Shown: positions 1 to 6,949 of the stretch, in pieces
Numbering within the stretch: the first letter of the stretch is position 1
Layout: each line of letters begins with the position of its first letter
Assembly: GCA_947371415.1 (NCBI GenBank)
Contig: CANBPJ010000078.1
Location: 1-8,233 of the forward strand
Direction: 5' to 3'
DNA: 8,233 nt
DNA from: Burkholderiaceae bacterium
GTDB taxonomy: Bacteria > Pseudomonadota > Gammaproteobacteria > Burkholderiales > Burkholderiaceae
Position numbers and translations under genes: made by a program
Notes under the pieces: generated by a model
The model's database searches: none
Seen by the model: only the letters and a program-made list of their open reading frames with translations
What the model was told of the DNA's origin: nothing

Positions 1-1305
1 ATGTCCTTGTGGCTGCATATTGCCACCCATCACACCAAATGCCATGGCAGCTTGATTGCCTTTAGTGAGGAATGCTGGAATGATGGTGTGGAAAGGGCGT
101 TTACCAGGAGCAACCTGATTAGGGTGGCCATCCACTAGGCTAAAGCTCATGCCGCGGTTATGCAGGGCAATGCCGCCAGGAGCGACCACTCCAGAACCAA
201 AGCCCTTGAAATTCGACTGAATATAAGAAATCATCATGCCGGAGTCATCAGCGGCGCATAGGTAAACAGTGCCACCAGCGTGTGGATCTCCCGCACCATA
301 GCTTCCTGCTTGATTGTGATTAATGAGTGCAGCGCGACTGGCTAAATAGTCCCTATCTAATAAAGCACTCGTTGGCACCTTCATTGTGCTGGCATCAGAT
401 ACATGAGCATACGCATCAGCAAAGGCCATACGCATGGCTTCCACTTGTAGGTGAATGCGTTGTGCAGAATTCGCGGGATATTGTTTTACATTGGCCGCTT
501 GCAAAATGCCGAGGGCTATTTGTGCGACGATGCCCGAGCCATTGGGCGGAATCTCATGGAGAGTGTAGTCACCATAGTCAAATGCTAATGGCTCAACCCA
601 TTCAGTTTGGTTGGCAGCAAAATCCGCCATCGTGAAACAGCCACCAGTGCTTTGAGCAAAGTCGACCATGCTTTGGGCTAACTTGCCGGTGTAAAAAGAT
701 TCACCTTCGGTATCTGCAATCTCGCGCAAAGTGTTGGCTTGAGCGGGGTAGCGCCAAAGTTGACCGGCAGTCGGTGCCTTGCCATCAATCAAGAAGGACT
801 CCGTAAAGCCAGGTTGATTTTTCAGAATCGGAATGGCTTCGCGCCATTGACGTGCAATCACAGGTGAGACTGGAAAGCCATTTTCTGCATAATCAATCGC
901 ACGTTTAAAGAGTTGAGCAAAAGGCAGCTTGCCAAATTTTCGTGAGAGCTCAATCCACCCTGAAACCATGCCGGGTACAGTGACGGTATTCCAGCCAATC
1001 AGATCCATTGCCGCCTTGCCAGCAAAATAGTCTGGGGTCCACGCTGCAGGTGCGCGACCAGAGGCATTCATACCATGGAGCTTTTTGCCATCCCAAATTA
1101 ATGCAAAACCATCGCCACCTAAGCCATTCATCGTAGGCTCTACTACGGTGAGCGTGATTGCAGTAGCTAAGGCTGCATCAACTGCATTGCCACCATTTTG
1201 CAAGGCTTCAATGCCTGCTTGTGTAGCTAATGGCTGCGAACTAGCAACCGCATTTTTAGCAAGTACTGGGGCGCGGCCGCCACCAAAGGGAGGGGAAATC
1301 AACAT
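1..1305 (-). CDS. gamma-glutamyltransferase-family protein (Ntn hydrolase), 3' truncated by window edge
   Basis: 435 codons are open from the ATG at 1305 to the left edge without a stop. The family is made as a precursor that cleaves itself before a Thr, which becomes the nucleophile for gamma-glutamyl hydrolysis or transfer. Visible family marks are GGNAVDAALA (residues 38-47), EPTMNGLGGDGF (56-67), the GRAPA segment whose Arg84 matches the gamma-glutamyl-binding Arg of E. coli GGT, the predicted self-cleavage site GG/TVYL with Thr346, KRPFHTIIP (402-410) and MGGNMQPQGH (426-435). By comparison with members of about 520-580 residues, roughly 90-120 C-terminal residues lie outside. No signal peptide is seen: the protein starts MLISPPFGGGRAPV, and an in-frame TAG four codons upstream excludes an earlier start. 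This points to a cytoplasmic YwrD-like member rather than a classical periplasmic GGT. The gene follows the Bug gene by 47 nt on the same strand and may be co-transcribed. The family call is firm; the substrate is unknown. Confidence 0.93.
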   Translation of the reverse strand, partial: MLISPPFGGGRAPVLAKNAVASSQPLATQAGIEALQNGGNAVDAALATAITLTVVEPTMNGLGGDGFALIWDGKKLHGMNASGRAPAAWTPDYFAGKAAMDLIGWNTVTVPGMVSGWIELSRKFGKLPFAQLFKRAIDYAENGFPVSPVIARQWREAIPILKNQPGFTESFLIDGKAPTAGQLWRYPAQANTLREIADTEGESFYTGKLAQSMVDFAQSTGGCFTMADFAANQTEWVEPLAFDYGDYTLHEIPPNGSGIVAQIALGILQAANVKQYPANSAQRIHLQVEAMRMAFADAYAHVSDASTMKVPTSALLDRDYLASRAALINHNQAGSYGAGDPHAGGTVYLCAADDSGMMISYIQSNFKGFGSGVVAPGGIALHNRGMSFSLVDGHPNQVAPGKRPFHTIIPAFLTKGNQAAMAFGVMGGNMQPQGH

Positions 1306-1352
1306 GGATCTAATCTATTCAATAAAGGGGTGTACTGCAAGGCAATGCTTGC

Positions 1353-2345
1353 TTAATCAATTTTAACGTTTGCAGCCTTGACAATCTTTGCCCATTTGTC
1401 TTGTTCGCTTTGGGTGATGATGGCGAGTTGTTCAGAGTTGGCAAACTGTGGATGTATCCCTTGGTTTGCTAGACGAGTCTTAAAGTCTGGGTTAGTCAAA
1501 ATCTTCCGAATTTCTCTTTCTAGTCTTGCGGCAATCGCAGGAGATGTTCCCTTGGGTGCATAAATTGCGTACAGGTTCTCCACATCAAACTGTTTCATGC
1601 CATCTTGACCTAAGGTTGGCACATTAGGCATTAATGGTGAGCGCTCTGGCGCAGCAATCGCAATCGGGCGCAACTTACCACTCTGAATATGTGGCAAGGA
1701 CGCGGTCACGCTATCAAACATCATGAGGGTGTTACCGGCAATTAAATCAGGCAAGGCGAATGCACTGCCCTTATAAGGAATGTGTGTACCGGTAGCGCCG
1801 ATGCGCTGCATAAACAGCGTGGCTTCCAAATGGGAGAGGCTGCCATTACCCTGAGAAGCGTAATTGAAGTCACCTTTTTTAGATTTAATAAACGCGATGA
1901 GCTCTGGCAAATTTTTGGCTGGCACGGAAGGGTTGACCACAATTAAATGTGGAATGCTACCGATTAAGGCAACGGGCACAAAGTCTTTAGTGAGATCTGC
2001 TGGAGGATTTTTAAACAGCGAGTAAGAAATCGATTGATTTGTCAGGGCGCTAAACAGTAGGGTGTATCCATCTGGTGAAGCCTTGGCTGCAGCGCCTAGA
2101 GCAATCATTCCACCTGCACCGGGCTTGTTATCAATGACCACTGCTTGACCCAAGGCCTCGCCAAGAGGCACACCTATTGATCTAGCAAATACATCGGTAG
2201 AGCCACCAGCAGGAAAGGGCAGGATGGCAACGATGGGTTTCTTGGGCCAATCAGTATCGGGCGCTGAGAATGCTTGAGTGCAAGGGCCCATCGAAAATAA
2301 TAAGGCGGCAAGGAGACGGCTAGAGAAGGATTTGGATATGTTCAT
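1353..2345 (-). CDS. Bug-family tripartite tricarboxylate transporter substrate-binding protein
   Basis: 330 residues, the usual length for periplasmic Bug/TctC receptors that bind carboxylates or other small acids for a TctAB-type carrier. A Sec signal peptide is clear: basic start, hydrophobic stretch about residues 10-20, and probable cleavage after AFSA (28). There is no lipobox, so the mature protein should be soluble. Family motifs follow: WPKKPI (33-38), the ligand-loop PFPAGGSTD (43-51), NKPGAGG (73-79) and SPDGYTLL (90-97); the C-terminal lobe contains APKGTSP. No tctA or tctB membrane gene is in view, so it looks like one of the many orphan receptors typical of betaproteobacteria. 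The only Shine-Dalgarno-like stretch before the ATG is a weak AAAGAA. The ligand cannot be predicted. Proximity to a gamma-glutamyltransferase-like gene hints at an amino-acid or peptide-derived acid, but that is speculation. Confidence 0.93.
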   Translation of the reverse strand: MNISKSFSSRLLAALLFSMGPCTQAFSAPDTDWPKKPIVAILPFPAGGSTDVFARSIGVPLGEALGQAVVIDNKPGAGGMIALGAAAKASPDGYTLLFSALTNQSISYSLFKNPPADLTKDFVPVALIGSIPHLIVVNPSVPAKNLPELIAFIKSKKGDFNYASQGNGSLSHLEATLFMQRIGATGTHIPYKGSAFALPDLIAGNTLMMFDSVTASLPHIQSGKLRPIAIAAPERSPLMPNVPTLGQDGMKQFDVENLYAIYAPKGTSPAIAARLEREIRKILTNPDFKTRLANQGIHPQFANSEQLAIITQSEQDKWAKIVKAANVKID

Positions 2346-2431
2346 TTCAATATTCTTTAGGTAATGGGTCTATCGTATTGGAAAAGTGCTAATGAGGTGA
2401 GCTTAGATGAATGGTGTTAATCATTGTCGGC

Positions 2432-2444
2432 TCGCATGATGCGA
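2432..2444. repeat. 13-bp palindrome TCGCATGATGCGA upstream of the Bug gene
   Basis: Two perfect 6-bp arms (TCGCAT / ATGCGA) flank a single central G. It lies about 90 bp upstream of the Bug-protein start, in the gap between lrgB and that gene. Its core GCATGATGC recurs as the reverse complement GCATCATGC at 2472-2480, so the two can also pair as a 9-bp stem with a 29-nt loop. It could be an operator for a dimeric regulator or a transcript hairpin; nothing here decides which. Confidence 0.4.
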
Positions 2445-2471
2445 AATCAGGATTTGGTGCTCAGTATTAGT

Positions 2472-2480
2472 GCATCATGC
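2472..2480. repeat. 9-bp partial palindrome GCATCATGC, partner of the 2432-2444 palindrome
   Basis: GCAT-C-ATGC is the exact reverse complement of GCATGATGC at 2434-2442, with centres 38 bp apart. Because each copy is itself nearly symmetric, the pair can be read as two copies of one site or as the two arms of a stem. No T-run follows on the minus strand, so it is not a convincing intrinsic terminator for lrgAB. Confidence 0.3.
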
Positions 2481-2496
2481 CCAAGGTGAAGTCATA

Positions 2497-2506
2497 TTCA
2501 GCTGAA
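2497..2506. repeat. 10-bp perfect palindrome TTCAGCTGAA just downstream of lrgB
   Basis: TTCAGCTGAA is self-complementary with no spacer and begins 15 bp past the lrgB stop codon. With no loop it is a poor RNA hairpin, so if functional it would more likely be a protein site. A 10-bp palindrome can also occur by chance. Confidence 0.25.
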
Positions 2507-2520
2507 GTAGAGTGAGCCCG

Positions 2521-3246
2521 CTAGTTAAATAGGTGGTACAAAATGGGAATGGCTACCGCACTAATGACGCCATTCATCCCCATTGCCAAGCTGGCATACG
2601 TCCCCGCTTCAGGGTGAATGCTAAATGCCCGCGAGGTCCCGATCCCGTGGGCCCCAATGCCAATCGCAAAACCCCGTTGCCACCATGCTTTCATACCCAA
2701 TGCATTAAGAATAAATGGTGCCAAAATAGCGCCGAGTATTCCGGTTGTGACAGCAAAAATAGCGGTTAATGTTGGTGAGACACCAATGCGCTCTGCAATA
2801 CCCATCGCAATTGGTGCAGTAACTGATTTGGGATACATTGCCCCAGTAATACTCACATCAGCCCCTAATAATTTAGCGATATTGACCGCGCTAATGATGG
2901 ATATCAAACCGCCGGCAATTAAAGACGCCAGCAGGGGAATGGAGCGACCTTTAAGGCTATTAAGTCCTCTATATATAGGTATGGCTAAAGAGACTGTTGC
3001 AGAGCCCAGCAGGAAGTGAATAAACTGCGCTCCCTCAAAGTAGGTTGAATAGGGCATCTCAATCAGCTGAATCACGCTAGCTACCAAGATGATGGCAATG
3101 GCTACTGGGTTAGCAAGGGGGTTCTGCTTGGCAGACTGGTAAACCCAGAGCCCAATTTGATAGGCGGCCAAGGTAATGAAGAGGGCAAACAAGGGGCTAC
3201 CAGAGAGGTAAACCCAAATCTCGACGATGGAGTGTTTTTCGTTCAC
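2521..3246 (-). CDS. lrgB: LrgB/CidB-family membrane protein
   Basis: 241 residues and almost wholly hydrophobic, with about 6-7 membrane segments, the size and character of LrgB/CidB/YohK. Recognisable family signatures are LLGSATVSLAIPIY (79-92), YPKSVTAPIA (138-147) and GAHGIGTSRA (198-207). The start is GTG at 3246, inside the lrgA stop (GTGA overlap of 4 nt), with a strong Shine-Dalgarno GAGGTG five nt upstream (plus-strand 3252-3257). LrgB works with the holin-like LrgA in the inner membrane. In Gram-positives the pair affects autolysis, and members have also been linked to pyruvate or glycolate transport, so for this bacterium a metabolite-transport role is as plausible as lysis control. 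No LytSR-type regulator is visible nearby. Confidence 0.94.
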   Translation of the reverse strand: MNEKHSIVEIWVYLSGSPLFALFITLAAYQIGLWVYQSAKQNPLANPVAIAIILVASVIQLIEMPYSTYFEGAQFIHFLLGSATVSLAIPIYRGLNSLKGRSIPLLASLIAGGLISIISAVNIAKLLGADVSITGAMYPKSVTAPIAMGIAERIGVSPTLTAIFAVTTGILGAILAPFILNALGMKAWWQRGFAIGIGAHGIGTSRAFSIHPEAGTYASLAMGMNGVISAVAIPILYHLFN

Positions 3247-3596
3247 TGACCCACCTCTTTGGGCTTGGAGCTTAAAAATCGGACAACCACTGCGCTAGTG
3301 GCGATTGTGAGGATCACACTGCCAATGAGGGCGCTGATAATCGCTAGGGCATTGGCCTTGAGCTGCGGCAAAAACAGCACCACGCCAACGGCAGCAGGGA
3401 CAAATAAGAGACCGAGATAGCGACTAAAACCATCGGCAACACTGGCTAATTCTGGATTGATCCCTTTGCGCAGTACCAGCCAAATAATGAGGAGTACTAG
3501 GCCAATCACTGGGCCGGGCAAAGTAGGTAGGGCGAACTTAGAAACAAGCTCCCCAAGGCTTTGAAATAAGAGGATTTGTACAAGGCCGGAGATCAT
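3243..3596 (-). CDS. lrgA: LrgA/CidA-family holin-like membrane protein
   Basis: 117 residues with four predicted membrane segments (about 3-19, 27-43, 60-76 and 83-106) and a basic C-terminal tail, typical of LrgA/CidA/YohJ. The LPTLPGPVIGLVLL stretch (23-36) and LGLLFVPAAVGVV (61-73) are the family's best conserved parts. It is the first gene of a two-gene operon: its TGA overlaps the GTG of lrgB by 4 nt, so the two should be made together. The ATG at 3596 has only a weak CAGGG directly before it. It is transcribed away from the molybdenum hydroxylase/sox genes, so the 153-nt region beyond its start is shared divergent regulatory DNA. The assignment rests on sequence character; the physiological role is not shown. 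Confidence 0.92.
   Translation of the reverse strand: MISGLVQILLFQSLGELVSKFALPTLPGPVIGLVLLIIWLVLRKGINPELASVADGFSRYLGLLFVPAAVGVVLFLPQLKANALAIISALIGSVILTIATSAVVVRFLSSKPKEVGQ
3252..3257 (-). promoter_or_regulatory. Shine-Dalgarno of lrgB, supports GTG start
   Basis: The minus strand reads GAGGTG, five nt before the GTG at 3246. This strong site lies inside the end of lrgA and supports the unusual GTG start and translational coupling across the 4-nt overlap. Confidence 0.75.
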
Positions 3597-3615
3597 GCCC
3601 TGATCTTACTGCTGT

Positions 3616-3636
3616 GCAATATATGTTGCAATGCAA
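3616..3636. promoter_or_regulatory. overlapping palindromes in the lrgA / iorA divergent promoter region
   Basis: Two dyads overlap here: GCAATATATGTTGC (3616-3629, arms GCAATAT/ATGTTGC with one mismatch) and TTGCAATGCAA (3626-3636, perfect 5-bp arms around one base). They sit 20-40 bp in front of lrgA and about 115-135 bp in front of the iorA-like gene. That is a suitable place for an operator controlling one or both divergent units. No regulator gene is in view. The function is inferred from position and symmetry only. Confidence 0.35.
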
Positions 3637-3656
3637 TAAAGGAATTTTTGTTTAAT
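3626..3656 (+). promoter_or_regulatory. possible sigma-70 promoter for the iorA-iorB-sox unit
   Basis: TTGCAA (3626-3631) and TTTAAT (3651-3656) resemble -35 and -10 boxes with 4/6 and 5/6 matches, but the 19-nt spacing is longer than ideal. The region is AT-rich and is the only sizeable gap upstream of the plus-strand genes. The -35-like box overlaps the palindromes at 3616-3636, which would suit repression. No comparably good promoter for lrgA was found on the other strand. Confidence 0.25.
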
Positions 3657-3737
3657 ATAGGCTCAATAAAAGTAGGGTAAAAAATAACAAAAGCTGGGGC
3701 ATTCTGAAAAGAAAGGCCTTCAAATTACAAATCCAAT

Positions 3738-3744
3738 AGGAGAG
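3738..3744 (+). promoter_or_regulatory. Shine-Dalgarno AGGAGAG of the iorA-like gene
   Basis: AGGAGAG lies five nt before the ATG at 3750. It overlaps the alternative GTG at 3744, so the ATG is the true start. Confidence 0.8.
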
Positions 3745-3749
3745 TGCAC

Positions 3750-4199
3750 ATGGCCGACTTAAACGTCAACGGTAAGAAGTACAAGGTAGATGTTGATCCA
3801 GATACCCCTTTGTTATGGGTGATTCGTGATCACGTAGGTCTGACAGGCACAAAATATGGCTGTGGCGTTGGTCAATGTGGCGCCTGTACAGTGCTCTTTG
3901 AAGGTCAAGCTATCCGTAGTTGCTCTATTCCAGTGAGCGCTGCAGAAGGTAGAAAGATTGAAACTATTGAGAGCTTGGAAAAGAGTGGCCAACTATCAAA
4001 AGTACAAAAAGCCTGGGTCGACAATCAGGTTCCCCAGTGTGGTTATTGCCAGTCCGGCATGGTCATGGCGACCACTGCGTTGTTACGTAACACCCCAAAG
4101 CCTACAGATGCGCAGATCGATGCGGCAGTAACCAACATCTGCCGTTGCGGAACCTTCCAACAAGTGCGTGATGCGATTCATGCAGTGAGCAAGGCATAA
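3750..4199 (+). CDS. iorA: [2Fe-2S] subunit of a molybdenum hydroxylase (isoquinoline 1-oxidoreductase alpha type)
   Basis: 149 residues, the standard size of the small iron-sulfur subunit of the xanthine oxidase family. The N-terminal plant-type ferredoxin domain carries Cys38, Cys43, Cys46 and Cys58 (CGVGQCGAC...C); the C-terminal helical domain carries Cys97, Cys100, Cys131 and Cys133 (CGYC...CRC). All eight ligands for the two clusters that pass electrons from the molybdenum site are present. There is no signal peptide, as usual: the protein is expected to fold with its partner and be carried across the membrane on the partner's Tat signal. It ends 9 nt before the Mo subunit gene. There is no FAD-subunit gene, which fits IorAB/NicAB-type enzymes that give electrons to cytochromes rather than NAD or O2. 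The symbol reflects family resemblance; the substrate is unknown. Confidence 0.93.
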   Translation: MADLNVNGKKYKVDVDPDTPLLWVIRDHVGLTGTKYGCGVGQCGACTVLFEGQAIRSCSIPVSAAEGRKIETIESLEKSGQLSKVQKAWVDNQVPQCGYCQSGMVMATTALLRNTPKPTDAQIDAAVTNICRCGTFQQVRDAIHAVSKA

Positions 4200-4203
4200 G
4201 GAA
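4198..4203 (+). promoter_or_regulatory. Shine-Dalgarno AAGGAA of the iorB-like gene
   Basis: AAGGAA overlaps the stop codon of the preceding gene and lies five nt before the ATG at 4209, supporting that start and coupled translation. Confidence 0.65.
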
Positions 4204-4208
4204 CGATC

Positions 4209-6452
4209 ATGACTAAAACTATTAATACATCAAGCAATACAGCAACCACAAATACTTCACGTCGCCACTTTATCGTTGGCTCTAGCGCTATTGCAGCTGG
4301 CTTAGCCATTGGCTTTGATTTCTCATTCATTTCTGCTGCTAATGCCGCCATGGGCACTGGCACCACAGCTATGGCACCCCTTGCAAGCCCAGAGATTGGT
4401 GTTTGGGTGGTGGTAAAGCCTAACGATGACATCATTGTGCGCATCGTGCGTTCTGAGATGGGTCAAGGAACGATTACTGGTTTGGCGCAAATGGTTGCTG
4501 AAGAATTGCAGTGCGACTGGAAAAAAGTTTCTTATGAATATCCATCGCCAGCCGAGAGTCTCAAGCGCAAGCAAGCTTGGGGTAGCTATTCCACTGGTGG
4601 TAGCCGCGGTATTCGTACCTCTGAGCAATATGTTCGTAAAGGTGGCGCAGCAGCTCGCATCATGTTGGTTCAGGCTGCAGCGAATCAGTGGAATGTGCCT
4701 GTATCTGAGTGCGTAGCTAAAGATAGCGTGATCACGCATACACCATCTGGTCGTAAAACGACCTTCGGTAAGGTATCTGTAGCCGCTTCCCAGTTAGAAG
4801 TGCCAAAAGAAATTCCTCTAAAAGATCCTAAAGAGTGGACTTTGATTGGTAAGCCAGTAAATCGTATTGATGGCGTATCTGACAAAGTGACCGGCAAGCA
4901 AATCTACGCAATTGATTTAAAGATGCCAGGCATGTTGGTTGCGACGATTAAAGAGTCTCCAGTGTTCGGCGGCAAGGTCAAGAGCTATGACGCTTCTAAA
5001 GCCTCCAGCATGAAAGGTGTGAAGAAGGTTGTCCAAGTAGGTGATTCAGCTATTGCAGTCGTAGCAGATACCTTTTGGCAGGCTAAAACAGCTTTGGATG
5101 CAGTCAGCATCAACTGGGATAACGGCGCTAATGGTGATGTTTCAAGCGCCACCATTAAGAAAATGCTCGAAGGCGGCCTTACTGCAAGTGATGCATTTGT
5201 AGGCAACTCTAACGGTGATGCGCAAGAAGCCATCAGCAAAGCCTCCAAAACCATTGAGGCAACCTATTTCTATCCATTTTTAAATCATGCAACTCTTGAG
5301 CCACAAACTGCTACTGCGAAGTGGACTGCAGATTCTTGTGAGGCTTGGGTTCCAACCCAAGACGGCGAGGCATCTTTAGCCGCTGTGATTGCGGCCTCTG
5401 GATTGCCAGCTGAAAAGTGCAATGTTTACAAGGTCAATCTTGGTGGTGGATTTGGTCGTCGTGGTGCATTCCAGGATTACACAACGCAGGCAGTTAATAT
5501 TGCCAAGCAAATGCCGGGTACCCCAATCAAATTGATTTGGACTCGCGAAGAAGATATGACGCAGGGCCGCTATCACCCGACCATGATGTGCAAGATGACT
5601 GCAGCCTTTGACGATAAGAAAAATATCACCGGTCTGAATATGCGTTTATCTGGCCAATCCATTTTGGCCTCAGTGCGCCCCGCTGTAGTTGCCTCCAATA
5701 AAGGTAAAGATCCAGCGGTATTTCAAGGTTTGGATGAGGCTGGAGAGCATGGTATTACTTATAGCTTCCCGAATTTGATGGTTGATCACGCTATGCGCAA
5801 TACACACGTGCCGCCAGGCTTTTGGCGTGGCGTGAATGTCAATCAAAATGCGATCTTCCTAGAGACATTTATGGATGAGATGGCTGAGGCAGCTGGAGTT
5901 GATGCGATCGAGTTCCGTCGTAAGCATATGGATAAATTTCCACGTGCCGTAGCGGTGCTCAACGCAGTAGCTGATGGTATCGGTTGGAATTCGCCAGCTA
6001 AGCCAGGCGTATTCCGTGGTGTTGCACAGATGCGTTCCTATGGCAGCTATGTCGCCGCAGCTTGTGAACTATCTGTAAGCGCAGATAACGAAGTGAAGAT
6101 CCATCGTATTGTGGCTGCGACTGATCCTGGTTATGTTGTTAATCCAGCGCAAGTTGCTCGTCAGGTTGCAGGCTCCTTTGTCTTCGGTTTATCTGCACTT
6201 TTCGAAGAGGAAATCACCATCGAGAAGGGCGCAGTTGTACAGAAGAACTTTGATACCTTTAACTCGATTCGTCTCTCACAAATGCCTAAGGTGGAAACCA
6301 TCATCATTCAAGGTGGCGGTAAGGAGTGGGGTGGTGTCGGTGAGCCAACGATTGCCGTAGCAGCGCCAGCGGTACTCAATGCAATTTACCGAGCTACTGG
6401 TAAGCGCTTGCGTACAGTTCCATTGAAAAACAGTGGCATCAAGTTGGTATAA
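4209..6452 (+). CDS. iorB: Tat-exported molybdopterin-binding subunit of a xanthine-oxidase-family hydroxylase (isoquinoline 1-oxidoreductase beta type)
   Basis: 747 residues. A Tat signal is plain: TSRRHFIVG (16-24), a hydrophobic stretch, and probable cleavage near SAANA (42-46), so the complex should act in the periplasm. The EMGQGTITGLAQMVAEEL segment (83-100) and the GGGFGRR motif (412-418) belong to the molybdenum-cofactor domains; the conserved catalytic Glu is Glu712 in GGVGEP. The enzyme would hydroxylate a substrate carbon using water (N-heteroaromatics, aldehydes and related compounds are known for relatives) and pass electrons through the two [2Fe-2S] clusters of the upstream subunit. 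Unlike NicB-type subunits there is no C-terminal cytochrome c extension and no CxxCH. The next gene, 31 nt downstream, is cytochrome soxX. The family is certain and the substrate is not; the sox context does not by itself show a sulfur role. Confidence 0.93.
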   Translation: MTKTINTSSNTATTNTSRRHFIVGSSAIAAGLAIGFDFSFISAANAAMGTGTTAMAPLASPEIGVWVVVKPNDDIIVRIVRSEMGQGTITGLAQMVAEELQCDWKKVSYEYPSPAESLKRKQAWGSYSTGGSRGIRTSEQYVRKGGAAARIMLVQAAANQWNVPVSECVAKDSVITHTPSGRKTTFGKVSVAASQLEVPKEIPLKDPKEWTLIGKPVNRIDGVSDKVTGKQIYAIDLKMPGMLVATIKESPVFGGKVKSYDASKASSMKGVKKVVQVGDSAIAVVADTFWQAKTALDAVSINWDNGANGDVSSATIKKMLEGGLTASDAFVGNSNGDAQEAISKASKTIEATYFYPFLNHATLEPQTATAKWTADSCEAWVPTQDGEASLAAVIAASGLPAEKCNVYKVNLGGGFGRRGAFQDYTTQAVNIAKQMPGTPIKLIWTREEDMTQGRYHPTMMCKMTAAFDDKKNITGLNMRLSGQSILASVRPAVVASNKGKDPAVFQGLDEAGEHGITYSFPNLMVDHAMRNTHVPPGFWRGVNVNQNAIFLETFMDEMAEAAGVDAIEFRRKHMDKFPRAVAVLNAVADGIGWNSPAKPGVFRGVAQMRSYGSYVAAACELSVSADNEVKIHRIVAATDPGYVVNPAQVARQVAGSFVFGLSALFEEEITIEKGAVVQKNFDTFNSIRLSQMPKVETIIIQGGGKEWGGVGEPTIAVAAPAVLNAIYRATGKRLRTVPLKNSGIKLV

Positions 6453-6483
6453 GTTCGATGCTTATGGGATTGGGTGAGAGGTA

Positions 6484-6933
6484 ATGAGAGGCACGCTGGC
6501 AGCGGTATTGCTAGGAATGTCAATCGTATCTCTTGCTTACCCCAGCTATGCACAAACCTGGTCAGGGGATTCCATTGTGAATCCCCTGACTTCTTCTCCT
6601 GGGGATGCAGCTAAAGGCCGTATGATTGTTGCGAGTCGTCAAACAGGTTTATGCCTGCTCTGTCATAGTGGGCCCTTTCCGGAAGAGCGCTTTCAGGGAA
6701 ACTTGGCTCCCGATATCGGGGTTAGTGTTGGTCACTTAAATGAAGCGCAATTGCGGGCCAGAATAGTAGATCCTAGTCGCTTTAATCCCAGCACCATCAT
6801 GCCCTCCTATTACCGCACCGAAGGCCTCAATCGGGTGGCCCCCAAGTTTGTAGGTCAACCGATATTAAGTGGGCAAGAGATTGAAGATGTCGTGGCTTTT
6901 CTGCTTAGTCTTAAGGCAAAAGCTGTTCAATGA
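6484..6933 (+). CDS. soxX: SoxX, monoheme cytochrome c subunit of SoxAX
   Basis: 149 residues with a Sec signal peptide (hydrophobic about 5-20, probable cleavage after SYA at 23), so the protein is periplasmic. One heme-binding site is present: C57-L-L-C60-H61. Met106 in the IMPSYYRTEGL segment is the likely sixth heme ligand, and the SGQEIEDVVAFLLSL end (129-143) is the usual C-terminal helix. SoxX pairs with SoxA to make the c-type cytochrome that joins thiosulfate oxidatively to the cysteine of SoxY and passes electrons on. A GGTGA about 6 nt before the ATG can serve as ribosome binding site. It lies 31 nt after the Mo hydroxylase gene and 16 nt before soxY, with no visible terminator or clear promoter in between, so one transcript is likely. 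Identity follows from these marks together with the adjacent soxYZA. Confidence 0.93.
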   Translation: MRGTLAAVLLGMSIVSLAYPSYAQTWSGDSIVNPLTSSPGDAAKGRMIVASRQTGLCLLCHSGPFPEERFQGNLAPDIGVSVGHLNEAQLRARIVDPSRFNPSTIMPSYYRTEGLNRVAPKFVGQPILSGQEIEDVVAFLLSLKAKAVQ

Positions 6934-6949
6934 AATACAAAATATCACC

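Larger units (their letters stand above)
2346..2520. other. 175-nt gap between lrgB and the Bug gene
   Basis: No gene, RNA or convincing terminator is seen. It holds the three small palindromes listed separately. A TACGAT (minus strand) about 35 nt before the Bug start could be a -10 box, but no matching -35 box is present. Whether lrgAB and the Bug/GGT pair are one transcript or two cannot be decided. Confidence 0.5.

Noticed and set aside
327..635. Plus-strand open frame of 102 codons
   Set aside because: It lies wholly opposite the gamma-glutamyltransferase gene, its product resembles no family, and the opposite strand carries a well-supported gene.
2434..2480. Intrinsic terminator for lrgAB
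   Set aside because: The 9-bp stem has a long 29-nt loop and no T-run on the minus strand after it.
2618..3019. Plus-strand open frame of 133 codons
   Set aside because: It is antisense to lrgB; the Pro/Ala-rich product is the expected mirror of a hydrophobic membrane gene.
4323..4739. Minus-strand open frame of 138 codons
   Set aside because: It is antisense to the Mo subunit gene, with no family resemblance and no ribosome binding site noted.
6869..6949. Upstream extension of soxY within the end of soxX
   Set aside because: The frame is open, but it would put 27 unrelated residues before the Tat motif; the start at 6950 gives a normal signal peptide and a 16-nt gap.
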